A model generated the notes under the pieces. The model searched no databases, was not told the DNA's origin, and saw only the letters and a list, made by a program, of their open reading frames with translations. The position numbers were made by a program, and so were the translations under genes. A stretch of DNA of 64,000 nucleotides from Streptomyces pinistramenti (GTDB lineage: Bacteria; Actinomycetota; Actinomycetes; Streptomycetales; Streptomycetaceae). The stretch is from contig NZ_JAJCXB010000036.1 of NCBI RefSeq assembly GCF_020564935.1, positions 1 to 64,000 on the forward strand, in the 5' to 3' direction. Below, piece after piece: positions 8,133-16,260 of the stretch (position 1 is the first letter of the stretch; each line of letters begins with the position of its first letter).

Positions 8133-9779
8133 TCACTCTCTCCAGCGGTTGCGATGCTGCTTCACACACTCCAGGTCGATGATGTGCTGAGGGTGAGTAT
8201 TCAGGATGCCTACCTCCTGGCCGGCCCGGATGACGCTGAGGTCGTCGTTAAGGACGATGGCACCGGAATCCAGCATCACGTGACAGTTTGGGCAGAGGCA
8301 AAGCACATTGCCAGCTGCGTCCGGACCGTTGTGCGGACTTTCTAAAGCCTGAATGTGTGCGCCTTCGCTGTAGCTGCCGCCAGGAACTTCGATACGCACA
8401 CTGCAGATCTGGCACCGATTATCGTGCCATTCCTTGACTTGGCGATGCATGGAGTTGCTCCGAACGATTCGTTGCACAGTGGTGATCACTCGTTCGAACT
8501 TGTCATTTCCATCCGATTTTTGCCGCGCGTTCGTGCGTTTAACTGCGTGCTCCGTCAAATCGCCAAGGCTGTCCTGCTGTTGCGTCTTCGGTAGCGGAGT
8601 GCCCTCGCAGGCTTCTAGCCGAAACTGCCATATCAGGAAGCCATCGAGACTGGACTTGCTGCCGTAGCTGGTCACACGGTAGAGGCCGTCGTACCGGTAT
8701 CCCTTACTGGGAGCATAAACTGATGTGCTTTGCCAACCACGGATAACCCGGACAGGGAGCCCTTCGAGGCAACTGGTCACCAAAGCTGCGTTACCGGAGT
8801 CATCCAGGGATTGATCGCTGACCTGGTTGCCTGCTTGGTCTTGCCCTCCATGGCCGGTATAGATGATGACGTCGCCGTGGTCTTCGTCATCTTTGTAGCC
8901 GCCGGAGATTACTATGGACTCTGCGCCGGTCTTCCTGGTTCCGCAAATTCCAGCCTGAAGAGGGCGATGCACTCCCGCGTCGTGCGCTTGGCGACGAGTG
9001 CTGAATCGGTGTCCGGGCTGCACCTTAGACACTTCACCAATGGACCGACGTGCGACGGTTCGCAGGCTCTTGGTAAGTATCAGGTTTCCTGCGGCATTGA
9101 TTGCGCGGCGCTGAGGTCGAGGAAGTCCACGCGAGATGAGGCGAAGTTCCACCTCTCGGAAGACCTCATCCAATGTGAGTGACTCTTGATCCTTTAGTGC
9201 CCCTAGTAGGGCATCGGTGAAGGCTGTGTATTTTGCGCCCGCCGGCGCGTAGGAGGTGGCATTCGCTGTCGTCGAGGTCATTGTGTAGGTGCCGGCGATG
9301 TCGATTTGCCCGGTGATCGCTCCGTGGCTATCTGACATCGCCTCGACCGCGCGACCTGAGAAACAACAGTCCAAGACGAGTATGCGAATGGATGCGGGGC
9401 TAGCTGCGAGCTCCTCCCGGAGGGCGTCGAATGGGAGCGCCGTCCACCGCAACTGATCGGGCTTCGTAGAGGACAATGCCAGGTAGAGTCTGCCGCGTTC
9501 ATCGACGAGCCCGTGCCCGCTGTAGTACACGAATAGCACGTCCGTAGCTTCCGCGCTTTGCGCGAGAGCCTGACCTATATCTGACGTCGTTAGGGGGTCG
9601 CTGAGAAGCGTGCAGCGCTCGGAGTTTAGGGAGCCGGTTGTTGAACTGGTGAGCGCTGCTTTAAGGCCCTCGAGGTTGGCTGAAACAGCTGGTATGGATG
9701 GCAATCCATCCGCCTCAGAGAACTTGCTGGAGCCGATCAGTACTGCTCGCGATTGGGCCGGGTCAGGGAAGCGAGTCAC
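8133..9779 (-). CDS. Caspase-like protease / SRA(YDG) / HNH nuclease fusion
   Basis: Three-domain effector of 548 aa. The N-terminal caspase-like (C14) domain (about 10-230) has its catalytic His89 in VYYSGHG and Cys139 in VLDCCFSG. The middle SRA/YDG domain (about 255-400; DEDHGDVIIYTGHGG, GYRYDGLYRV) belongs to a family that binds modified cytosine. The C-terminal HNH nuclease (about 450-520) has a CxxC pair (CQIC), the GAHIQAL histidine and LCPNCHVMLD. The GTG at 9779 overlaps the TGA of the EACC1-like gene (GTGA) and has GGAGGGAGGATC in front. The SRA-HNH part resembles the protein at 11802. The inferred role is modification-sensing DNA cleavage and/or proteolytic cell suicide. Base composition is less GC-rich than the flanks, suggesting transfer. 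Confidence 0.9.
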   Translation of the reverse strand: MTRFPDPAQSRAVLIGSSKFSEADGLPSIPAVSANLEGLKAALTSSTTGSLNSERCTLLSDPLTTSDIGQALAQSAEATDVLFVYYSGHGLVDERGRLYLALSSTKPDQLRWTALPFDALREELAASPASIRILVLDCCFSGRAVEAMSDSHGAITGQIDIAGTYTMTSTTANATSYAPAGAKYTAFTDALLGALKDQESLTLDEVFREVELRLISRGLPRPQRRAINAAGNLILTKSLRTVARRSIGEVSKVQPGHRFSTRRQAHDAGVHRPLQAGICGTRKTGAESIVISGGYKDDEDHGDVIIYTGHGGQDQAGNQVSDQSLDDSGNAALVTSCLEGLPVRVIRGWQSTSVYAPSKGYRYDGLYRVTSYGSKSSLDGFLIWQFRLEACEGTPLPKTQQQDSLGDLTEHAVKRTNARQKSDGNDKFERVITTVQRIVRSNSMHRQVKEWHDNRCQICSVRIEVPGGSYSEGAHIQALESPHNGPDAAGNVLCLCPNCHVMLDSGAIVLNDDLSVIRAGQEVGILNTHPQHIIDLECVKQHRNRWRE

Positions 9780-10144
9780 GATCCTCCCTCCGCGCGCAAT
9801 ATGCGCTCTATGTCTCTCGCTAGCGCTTGGGCATCGACCCGCTTGGCGTCGACTTCGACACTCCGCCCATTGCGTGCAGTTACTGTGAACTTGACATCCG
9901 AGCGACGCTGCGAGATCCATGAGGTCAGCGAGCTAGCCAACGCTACCCCGATGCCTCCGGCGCCGAGGGCCACTGTGAGCGCATCGACGAGCCCACCCAT
10001 CTCGTTCGAGCCAACGGGGGTGTGTTCCAGTCGGACCCGCCCACGCAATGTATCGTCCCACTGCAACCAACCTAGCAGCGACCGCAGTTCGTCGGCTCCG
10101 TTGTCAGCACGGATCCACAGCAGTTGAGAGTCTGAATACGTCAT
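9776..10144 (-). CDS. Effector-associated constant component (EACC1-like)
   Basis: Small protein of 122 aa from ATG 10144. It matches what I know of EACC1, the invariant small partner encoded next to caspase and other effectors in actinobacterial conflict systems: an N-terminal charged helix (ADELRSLLGWLQWD), a Gly/Ala hydrophobic helix (LTVALGAGGIGVALASSL) and a beta-hairpin tail (VKFTVTARNGRSVEVDAKRV). Its stop overlaps the GTG of the caspase fusion, so the two are co-translated. GTG 10189 is an alternative start but has no ribosome-binding site. Confidence 0.8.
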   Translation of the reverse strand: MTYSDSQLLWIRADNGADELRSLLGWLQWDDTLRGRVRLEHTPVGSNEMGGLVDALTVALGAGGIGVALASSLTSWISQRRSDVKFTVTARNGRSVEVDAKRVDAQALARDIERILRAEGGS

Positions 10145-10541
10145 AAGCGTATCTTGCCGGGTGTCAATTGAACATGCATCAGCTTTCACCTAGGCAGCGC
10201 GAAATGCGCAAAGTGAAATACTCGGCGTAGTGAAAAATGCACGAACTGTAATTATCCCTCTTGGGGGAGGGGTTGCGCCTCGACGGCCTTACGGCTGTGA
10301 GTCCGGCTCGTCCCGGGCAGGGAGCCGGCCGATGTGGCTTCCTCGGTCGAACGATTACGGCATGTGGGGCGTGCGCTCCATATACGTCATGACAGTCAAG
10401 CCGGGCGCCGTCGAACTGCGACTTGTCGGCTTCGGTGCACTGCGACGCGTACGCATGCCGCGTAGGCCCGCGGTGGCCGGGTCGCTGAGGAGGCGTCTCG
10501 GCTGTCAGTGACCGTCCGCGTTGATTTCGGACCTGGATATC
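10145..10541. other. Intergenic, probable promoter of the caspase module
   Basis: No convincing gene. The segment next to the EACC1-like start (about 10190-10260) is unusually AT-rich for this genome and is the likely promoter for the leftward operon. The remainder has open frames without codon bias. Confidence 0.4.
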
Positions 10542-10575
10542 AGAGGCCACCTAGGGATGTTCCTAGGTGGCCTCT
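10542..10575 (-). terminator. Hairpin terminator beyond displaced tRNA end
   Basis: Perfect 14-bp stem, AGAGGCCACCTAGG (10542-10555) with its complement at 10562-10575, and a 6-nt loop. Read on the minus strand it follows the tRNA-Arg 3' fragment directly. It was therefore probably the original terminator of that tRNA before the element inserted. Confidence 0.8.
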
Positions 10576-10580
10576 TCGCT

Positions 10581-10623
10581 GTGCCCCCGGCAGGATTCGA
10601 ACCTGCGACACCCGCTTTAGGAG
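10581..10623 (-). repeat. attL: Left attachment site: displaced tRNA-Arg 3' half
   Basis: These 43 bases are identical to 35815-35857. They run from the anticodon loop of tRNA-Arg(CCU) to its 3' end, including the T-arm, but the 5' half of the tRNA is absent. This is the hallmark of site-specific integration into a tRNA gene, with the displaced 3' half left at the far end. Confidence 0.95.
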
Positions 10624-10759
10624 TTTTCCGTGGGCGGGGCTGTGAACTGCACGAACGTCGGCTGCAGGGTGCGTGGCCTGGGAAGACTCCACTCCGTAAT
10701 ACTCATGTTTTCGCGGGGGTTCCCGGCGGTATGTGTGCTGAATGCGTTCTGCATGGATG

Positions 10760-10835
10760 CTTAAGACCGTGTCCTGTGTGGTGAGGCGGACGAGGCGCTT
10801 GTAGCAGCAGATGGCGGAGTGGGGCCCTGTTCCCA
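10760..10835 (-). pseudogene. IS5-like transposase 3' remnant
   Basis: On the minus strand this piece reads SAICCYKRLVRLTTQDTV, the C-terminal signature common in Streptomyces IS5-family transposases. Nothing recognisable precedes it. Only the tail of an old insertion seems to remain next to the left attachment site. Confidence 0.5.
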
Positions 10836-11190
10836 GCTATTCGCTGGACAGGCGCTTCGAGTGAAAGTCGGAGACCGGCCAGCCCGACTTGGGTTCTGCA
10901 GGCCCCTTGGGCCGTGTGGGGGGCGCGGATAAGGATGGCCTTGACTGTCGTGGTGGCGGGGAGGTTGATGCAGGCGTCGCCCCCGACGTTCTAGGTCTGC
11001 CGTTGATAACCCACTGGACCAGGCGGGAGCCGGGGGCGGTCTGGGCGAGGCCGGTGACGCGTGTGCCAGGCTTGGAGAGGCCCGTAGCTTACAGGGCAGA
11101 CGGTGCCATCGGAGATGGAGGATCGCCTCTTGCCCACGCGCCGAACCCCCGATCTTGCCCCTCCCCACGCCCATGACGAGGCCCTGCGGA

Positions 11191-11538
11191 TTAACCGGCC
11201 GAACCTCGGCGTTGGGTCGCGCTCCGTTGCGGAGCCAGCCCGAGGAGGGAGGTCATCACGTCGAGGGCAGCCTTCTGGCGCTGAGGCTTTCGAGACCAGA
11301 CCGCCGGGCAGACCACCCCGAAGAAGAAGAACGAGCCCAAGATCAGGCTCGGGGCCGACGACATCGCGGCAACGGTCATGCTGCCCTGGAGCGCGGCGGC
11401 GAGGGCCCCGGTGCTCGTCATCGCCAGACCGGCGGGAGCCAGCCAGCGGGCGGAGCGCCGCAGCGGCTCCGCACCGAAGGCTCCGCCCATGACCTGGCCC
11501 GCTTCGCTAGGCCGAGTATTCCCCGTACCCTCAGACAT
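11191..11538 (-). CDS. Small membrane protein, unknown
   Basis: 115 aa from ATG 11538, preceded by a GGAG-type ribosome-binding site (ACGGAGAACCAC). Two hydrophobic helices (about 31-55, LAPAGLAMTSTGALAAALQG, and about 60-80, LILGSFFFFGVVCPAVW) are followed by a basic tail (SRKPQRQKAALDVM). Small two-helix proteins of this kind occur in actinobacterial integrative elements, but I cannot assign a function. It lies near the left end of the element, alone on its strand. Confidence 0.55.
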   Translation of the reverse strand: MSEGTGNTRPSEAGQVMGGAFGAEPLRRSARWLAPAGLAMTSTGALAAALQGSMTVAAMSSAPSLILGSFFFFGVVCPAVWSRKPQRQKAALDVMTSLLGLAPQRSATQRRGSAG

Positions 11539-11745
11539 GTGGTTCTCCGTACCTATAGATGGGGACTACGAGCAAAGACGGCTTCCTGTTGGCGCAGGGA
11601 GCCGTCGCTCGTTGCGGAGCAGCCCGGCTCAGCCGTTGGCGCAACGATTGCAGATCTTCCGCCACCTACACATCCGCAGAAAATATCGCGGGACTGAGGT
11701 ACATTGGAGTTACCGCAGGTCAGGTGCAGTAAGGGTGATGCGACT

Positions 11746-11792
11746 GTGATCCACATCACTCGCGAAAGGCAGGGTTGAGTGATGCATATCAC
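11746..11792 (+). promoter_or_regulatory. Twin operators GTGAT-N4-ATCAC
   Basis: Two inverted repeats with identical arms, GTGAT-CCAC-ATCAC (11746-11759) and GTGAT-GCAT-ATCAC (11779-11792). Their centres are 33 bp apart, about three helical turns, and a further half site (GTGAT) lies at about 11735. They sit immediately upstream of the HTH-SRA-HNH gene. The second overlaps a possible TTG start at 11775, which favours the GTG at 11802. Autoregulation by the N-terminal HTH is an inference. Confidence 0.6.
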
Positions 11793-11801
11793 GGTGGAAA
11801 T

Positions 11802-13349
11802 GTGGCCAGGGCTCTCCCTGTGAAGGGTGATGGGCCCCTGGCTGCTTTCGCGCGAGCCCTGCGTGAACTCCGGGAAAGGGCGGGCGGAACGGTCGACGCG
11901 GTGGTCACGCGCGGCGCGTCGAGGACGGCGGTCTACGCGGCACTGAGCGGTACCCGCCTGCCGAGCGTGCAGACGCTGGATCTGATCGTCGACGCATGGG
12001 TAGGTGGCACTGCGGCGGAGCGAGGCTGGTGGCGCGAGCGCCGACGCGCGGCCGAGGAGGCCATTGCGGAGGAATCGCGCCTGATGGGCGTTGCCGCTCC
12101 ACGCCGTACACCGGAAGAGGCCGACTTCGCTGAGGAGTTGCGTGCGCTCTGGGATGAGTGCGGCAGCCCGGCCACCGAAGCGGTGGCGCGCCATTGCGAG
12201 GTGAGCGCCCGCACCCTGGACTCCTACCTCGACGGGCGGACCTTCCCGACGCCGGAACGGCTCGACCAGATCCTCATCGGACTGGCCTCTGTAGCCGGAG
12301 CCAACAAAGAGGCGGATGGGCCGGCCGTACGCGGGATCCCACGTACGGAGAGACTCCGGGAAGCCCTCTTCCGGGCGCGCGCGGCGCGCAAGGAGGAACG
12401 GGCCAGGGTTCGGGAGTTGGCGACGGCCCTGCCAGGTGGACAGTCGGGTCCGGCCGCAGACGCGCCGCCTTCTTTCGCCGGGTTCGGTCCGGTGCCGGGA
12501 ATCCTGCCGGGGCGTCGGTTCGACGATCGCGGAGCGCTAGTCCGGGCTGGTGTCCACCGGCAGTTGATGGCCAGTATTGCGGGCAGCGAGAGGCTTGGTG
12601 CTGAGTCGGTCGTCCTCGACGACGAGCACGCCGGTGACGAGGACCATGGTGACGTCATCGTCTATACCGGCGAGGGGGGTGCGGGCGATCAGCAACTTAC
12701 CCGTGGCAATGCCGCGCTGGCGACGAGTGCGTCCACTCGCGCCCCCGTCCGTGTGGTACGTCGGACCACGGGCACCTCCGGCGCCCGGGCCTATCGCTAC
12801 GATGGGCTCTACACGGTTGAGGACTATTGGTCCGAGCAGGGGTTGGGCGCCCGGCGCGTGTGGCGATTCTGCCTCGTCCGGCGGGTGTCTGCCGAGCAGG
12901 GTATAGCGAACCTTTCACAGATCGACGATGTCGAGAGGGCGGGGGTGGTCGGCGGCACGCGATCGCCCCTCTCTATCCAGCGTGTCGTCCGCAGTACGGC
13001 CATTGCCAACCTCGTCAAACAGATCCACGACTTCACGTGCCAGGTCTGTGGAGTCCGCCTTCAGCTACGGGCTGGCCGCGCATACGCCGAAGCTGCGCAC
13101 ATCCGCTCGCTGGGGAGACCTCACGGGGGTGCAGACGCGATCGGCAACCTCCTGTGCCTGTGCCCGAACTGTCATGTGCTCATGGACACAGGAATGTTGG
13201 TCATCAACGACGACCTCACGGTCGTGAGCAGGGCGGACAGCACGGTGCTCGGAGTGCTCCGCGAGATACCGGAACACCGGATCGACAGGGAGGCACTCGC
13301 GTACCACCGCACCCTCCACGGTGCGCCGGAGGATGGAACGGCGCGGTGA
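11802..13349 (+). CDS. HTH / SRA(YDG) / HNH modification-dependent nuclease
   Basis: 515 aa from GTG 11802 (a GGTGG ribosome-binding site lies nearby). The N-terminus holds two helix-turn-helix-like segments (LAAFARALRELRERAGG onwards; TEAVARHCEVSARTLDSYL). The SRA/YDG domain (about 225-375) contains DEDHGDVIVYTGEGG and AYRYDGLYTVEDYW. The HNH domain (about 410-480) contains CQVC, AEAAHIRSLGRPHGG and LCLCPNCHVLMDTGM. SRA-HNH enzymes cut DNA with modified cytosine (for example TagI). The SRA and HNH parts are clearly related to the caspase fusion at 8133, which lies just outside the element. The HTH replaces the caspase domain here, and twin operators upstream suggest self-regulation. Confidence 0.88.
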   Translation: MARALPVKGDGPLAAFARALRELRERAGGTVDAVVTRGASRTAVYAALSGTRLPSVQTLDLIVDAWVGGTAAERGWWRERRRAAEEAIAEESRLMGVAAPRRTPEEADFAEELRALWDECGSPATEAVARHCEVSARTLDSYLDGRTFPTPERLDQILIGLASVAGANKEADGPAVRGIPRTERLREALFRARAARKEERARVRELATALPGGQSGPAADAPPSFAGFGPVPGILPGRRFDDRGALVRAGVHRQLMASIAGSERLGAESVVLDDEHAGDEDHGDVIVYTGEGGAGDQQLTRGNAALATSASTRAPVRVVRRTTGTSGARAYRYDGLYTVEDYWSEQGLGARRVWRFCLVRRVSAEQGIANLSQIDDVERAGVVGGTRSPLSIQRVVRSTAIANLVKQIHDFTCQVCGVRLQLRAGRAYAEAAHIRSLGRPHGGADAIGNLLCLCPNCHVLMDTGMLVINDDLTVVSRADSTVLGVLREIPEHRIDREALAYHRTLHGAPEDGTAR

Positions 13350-13359
13350 CGCGTGGGCT

Positions 13360-13430
13360 GGGTTCATAAGAAGTCATCTCGTTTGGAGAGTCTGCGGTAG
13401 CAGATCAGGGCTGCGGCGATGCTGGCGATG
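13360..13430 (-). pseudogene. IS5-like transposase 3' remnant
   Basis: On the minus strand this reads RSIASIAAALICYRRLSKRDDFL followed by TGA, a typical C-terminus of Streptomyces IS5-family transposases. The rest of the gene is replaced by the pentapeptide gene. It marks an old insertion between the nuclease and its neighbour. Confidence 0.55.
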
Positions 13431-13436
13431 GACCGG

Positions 13437-14766
13437 TCAGGACCGGGATTCCCACTGAGCCCGGATCTCCGCAGCATGCGCCTCCTCAACGACCGCGGCC
13501 CGGTCCGCCGGCCACGAGTCGACGAATCCACAGGCGTCCTTCGCTGTCAGCTCCACCCAGTTGTCGGGCCAGTGCCGCTCGGCTTGGCCGACTGCCTCGC
13601 ACTTACCGACCTTCGGCGGCGAGGCGAACTGTGCCCACCGGAAGTCGGCACCCGCTCGGAAGGAGTCGAGCCAGAACGTCGCGCCCTCGGCCCGGGCATG
13701 CTGGAAGGTGACGGAGCCGTGGAACACGGCATGGGTGAACCAGGCGTGGTTCCGTACCGCCATGTGGTCGAAGAAGGCGTTCTCGCTGAACTGCGATCGT
13801 GAGAACTCAGCGTTGAAGCCGAAGTAGGTGTCCTGGAAGTTGGTGTAGCCGTGGAAGGCCACCCAGCGGAACCAGCTGACTGCCTCGAAGCGCGCACTCC
13901 AGAACGAGACCTCGTATCCCAGGAACACGGCTCCGATGAATCTGGCTTCCCCCACGAAACGCGCACCGTCGAAATGGGCCTCCCCCTCGAACTGTGCTTC
14001 GTCGAAGTCGGCGCGGCGGAACTCGCAGCCGTCGAAGTACACGTCGCAGAGAAATGCCTGCTTGAGGTCGACGTCCATGTCTGGCCAGAAGGTAGAGTTC
14101 CTGGCCGTCGCGCCGTCGCGCCGTCGCGCCGTCACGGCGTTCGGGCCGCAGCCGGGCAGCCAGCACCATCTGGGCCGTGCGCCTGACCTGGCCCTCGCCA
14201 GTGTCACTGGCGTCCGGCGGGATGCGGAGGTAGTCGCACAGCTCGTCGACGATGCGCTGCTGCTTCTCGTGGTACTTGTCCCCCAGGTCTCCCATCGTGC
14301 GCAGAGCGGCCATGCGCACGTGAGGCGAACGGTCGGCCAGATGATCCACTGCCTTCTGATGCAGCACCTCGAAGGGGACCGGGTGGGGTTCGTACTGGTG
14401 GCCTGGGACCGTGGCCGGTGCGGTGAGACCGGCTGACTCGGAACGCCGGGGCCGCAGTCCCAATGCCTCGTGCACACGCTCTAGTTGGCCGTGCTTTTCG
14501 CGCCACCAGTCGAGCGCCACGGGGATTGAGAACGACCCGCCGTGCCCATCCACACGATGCGCGCAGGCAGTGACCCACTGACTGACGACGTAGAAGTCCT
14601 GTGGTCTGGCGTGGCCTCCGTTCTCGGTCTTCGAGACGGTGGCGGGGGCGACCCCGATGGCCGCGGCGAGCTCGCGCACGGTCAGTCCGGCTTCTACGCG
14701 TAGTTGGCCGAGCAGGCCGCCGAATCGTCGGACGGCCTCCTGCCAGTCCGCAGCCACCTCGTTCAC
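13437..14766 (-). pseudogene. HTH / pentapeptide-repeat protein, frame broken in an 8-bp repeat
   Basis: The first 210 codons (start 14766) give an XRE-type HTH (LTVRELAAAIGVAPATVSKTENGG) and a HEAT-like helical part (RSPHVRMAALRTMGDLGDKY). The pentapeptide-like beta-helix (CDVYFDGCEFRRADFDEAQF and many xxxxF repeats) continues to 13437, but in the next frame. The switch falls exactly in a tandem repeat of an 8-bp unit at 14104-14135. With three perfect units, as here, the N-terminal frame runs to a stop at 13807 and makes a wrong tail. One extra unit would fuse both parts into one protein of about 440 aa. It is therefore either a pseudogene or a phase-variable gene in the off state. Confidence 0.75.
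14104..14135 (-). repeat. 8-bp tandem repeat at the frame switch
   Basis: GCCGTCGC occurs three times head to tail (14104-14127), followed by one variant copy (GCCGTCAC). Since 8 is not a multiple of 3, copy number decides whether the HTH and pentapeptide halves of the gene are in frame: four perfect copies, or one, would be in frame, while three are not. Confidence 0.85.
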
Positions 14767-14929
14767 ACCTGCATCCTCTCAGGATCCCAGCCTCGATCTC
14801 GTCGATCACCAGGAAACCTCCTCTCGCCCTGTTCAGGGTGCGTTCGCGATCGGTCCGCGATCACCACTGGCAGGGGCCAGCGGCTACCAACCTCGTTCCA
14901 ACGACGACCAGATGAGGTGGAGGGCGACC

Positions 14930-15184
14930 ATGAACAAAAGTGGCAGGGTGGTGCTGGCCCAGATAGGCGGAGCGGCTGAGGGGGTGACAGCGATCGTCGT
15001 ACTGGAAGAGCGGGCCGGTGCGACGGCCGTACCGGTGCCCCAGCCACGGCGTGGCTGGCGGCTGAGCGCACTGCCGGTAACGGGCATGCTGATCCGTGCT
15101 CTCAGTGGTTCCGCCGCCCTGGCATTGGTGCACTGGGCTCGGCAGGTCTACTGGGCCGAGGTCTTGGGCTGGCTAACGTCCTGA
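14930..15184 (+). CDS. Small hydrophobic protein, unknown
   Basis: 84 aa from ATG 14930 with GGTGGAGGGCGACC upstream. A Pro/Arg-rich middle is followed by one hydrophobic stretch (LPVTGMLIRALSGSAALALV) and an aromatic end. A strong terminator hairpin follows 12 bp after the stop, which supports its being a real transcript. It diverges from the pentapeptide gene. I do not recognise the family. Confidence 0.5.
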   Translation: MNKSGRVVLAQIGGAAEGVTAIVVLEERAGATAVPVPQPRRGWRLSALPVTGMLIRALSGSAALALVHWARQVYWAEVLGWLTS

Positions 15185-15196
15185 CGCCGAGAGGCC

Positions 15197-15230
15197 GCAA
15201 GCCCTCCTCCCGGATGGGCGGAGGGCTTGC
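15197..15230 (+). terminator. Intrinsic terminator
   Basis: Perfect 11-bp stem, GCAAGCCCTCC (15197-15207) with GGAGGGCTTGC (15220-15230), and a 12-nt loop. It lies between the convergent small gene at 14930 and the gene ending at 15254, and probably serves both. Confidence 0.8.
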
Positions 15231-15253
15231 TACCTGTGACGGTCCTGCTCGCG

Positions 15254-15937
15254 CTAACTGGGTGCTTCGTCTGGCCGGCGGAGCCCGGGTGAGAGGATCC
15301 GCTGGGCCACGGCCTCGCCGATCGCGTGCTTCAGCTCCTCGGAGTGTGATTGCAGCCAGTCAGAGAACGCTTCGCCAGCGGCGGTGCCGAGTACGTCGGA
15401 CAGACTCGCCTCGTGAAGGTTGAGCCGATCGGCGAACGCTTGTTTGCTGCTGCTCTCCAGATCTGAGCCGCCCTCATTTCGCCGAGGCGTTGGACAATTT
15501 GTTTGAGGATGGTCCTTCCGCCCGTCGGCTTCGACTGTGTCACGCTGCTCATCGCCGACCGCTGACTGGGAGGGAAGCGGAGCTCCCCAAGCTCGATCAG
15601 TCTGCTCGCCCCAGGTTCCTGGCTTCACGGTTCTGGGGTCGACCCCCTCGGAAGGGGTTCCGGTCCGGTAGGGGCCCTTCTGTTTGCCGTATTCAGAGCG
15701 GTCGTACTCCTTGACCCAGAAGACGCGCCGTGTGAACATCCCAGGTCCGTCGCCGCTCGGAGCATTGGCCCTGAGTACGGAGTATCCGACACGGCGGCCG
15801 GGGCCCGGCCAAGGTACGGCGCGACGCCGAGTCGCGGCGTCGCGCACCAAGGTTTCTCGGACATAGTCGAATCCTTCAACGCCCTCCGTCCAGACGATGC
15901 TCTCCTCGTGTTTGAGGACTTCCGGGTCGTCGTGCAT
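15254..15937 (-). CDS. Hypothetical protein
   Basis: 227 aa from ATG 15937, with GAGAGGTG about 6 nt upstream. The product is soluble, charged and probably partly disordered, with a Pro/Gly-rich middle (about 85-140) and a more ordered, helical C-terminus (LNLHEASLSDVLGTAAGEAF, HSEELKHAIGEAVAQRI). No signal peptide or membrane segment. I recognise no family. It faces away from the membrane-protein gene at 16261. Confidence 0.5.
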   Translation of the reverse strand: MHDDPEVLKHEESIVWTEGVEGFDYVRETLVRDAATRRRAVPWPGPGRRVGYSVLRANAPSGDGPGMFTRRVFWVKEYDRSEYGKQKGPYRTGTPSEGVDPRTVKPGTWGEQTDRAWGAPLPSQSAVGDEQRDTVEADGRKDHPQTNCPTPRRNEGGSDLESSSKQAFADRLNLHEASLSDVLGTAAGEAFSDWLQSHSEELKHAIGEAVAQRILSPGLRRPDEAPS

Positions 15938-16260
15938 GCGTGGCACCTCTCAGTAAGCGGTAGCCGGCCGTAGCTTCCCTCCGGACGGGGCGGATATTCA
16001 CAGGTGCTGGAGGGCGTCAGAAACCCGCAGGCAGGCTGATAGGGATGGTAAGGGCGGCGGGGCATCTGGCCTGTGGCTTTCTGGTAGCGCGAGTCAGGCC
16101 ATCGACGGCGAGTCCCGCGGTCTCGGAGTGTGCGGGATCCGGACAGCCTGTCCGGGGCGATTCGTGTCAGAGCCTGTTCGTGCGGAGTGGTGGGTGGACG
16201 ACACCTCACCGATTGCGCCAAGTCCCCGCTGGGCCAAGCGGCTTCGGTGAGACTGCTTCG

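Noticed and set aside
10581..10623. A second tRNA gene at the left border
   Set aside because: Only the 3' half is present; the acceptor 5' strand, D-arm and anticodon 5' stem are missing. It is an att remnant.
10761..11174. 137-codon minus-strand frame near the left att site
   Set aside because: Ser/Pro/Arg-rich without domain or ribosome-binding site. A neighbouring frame there carries the transposase tail instead.
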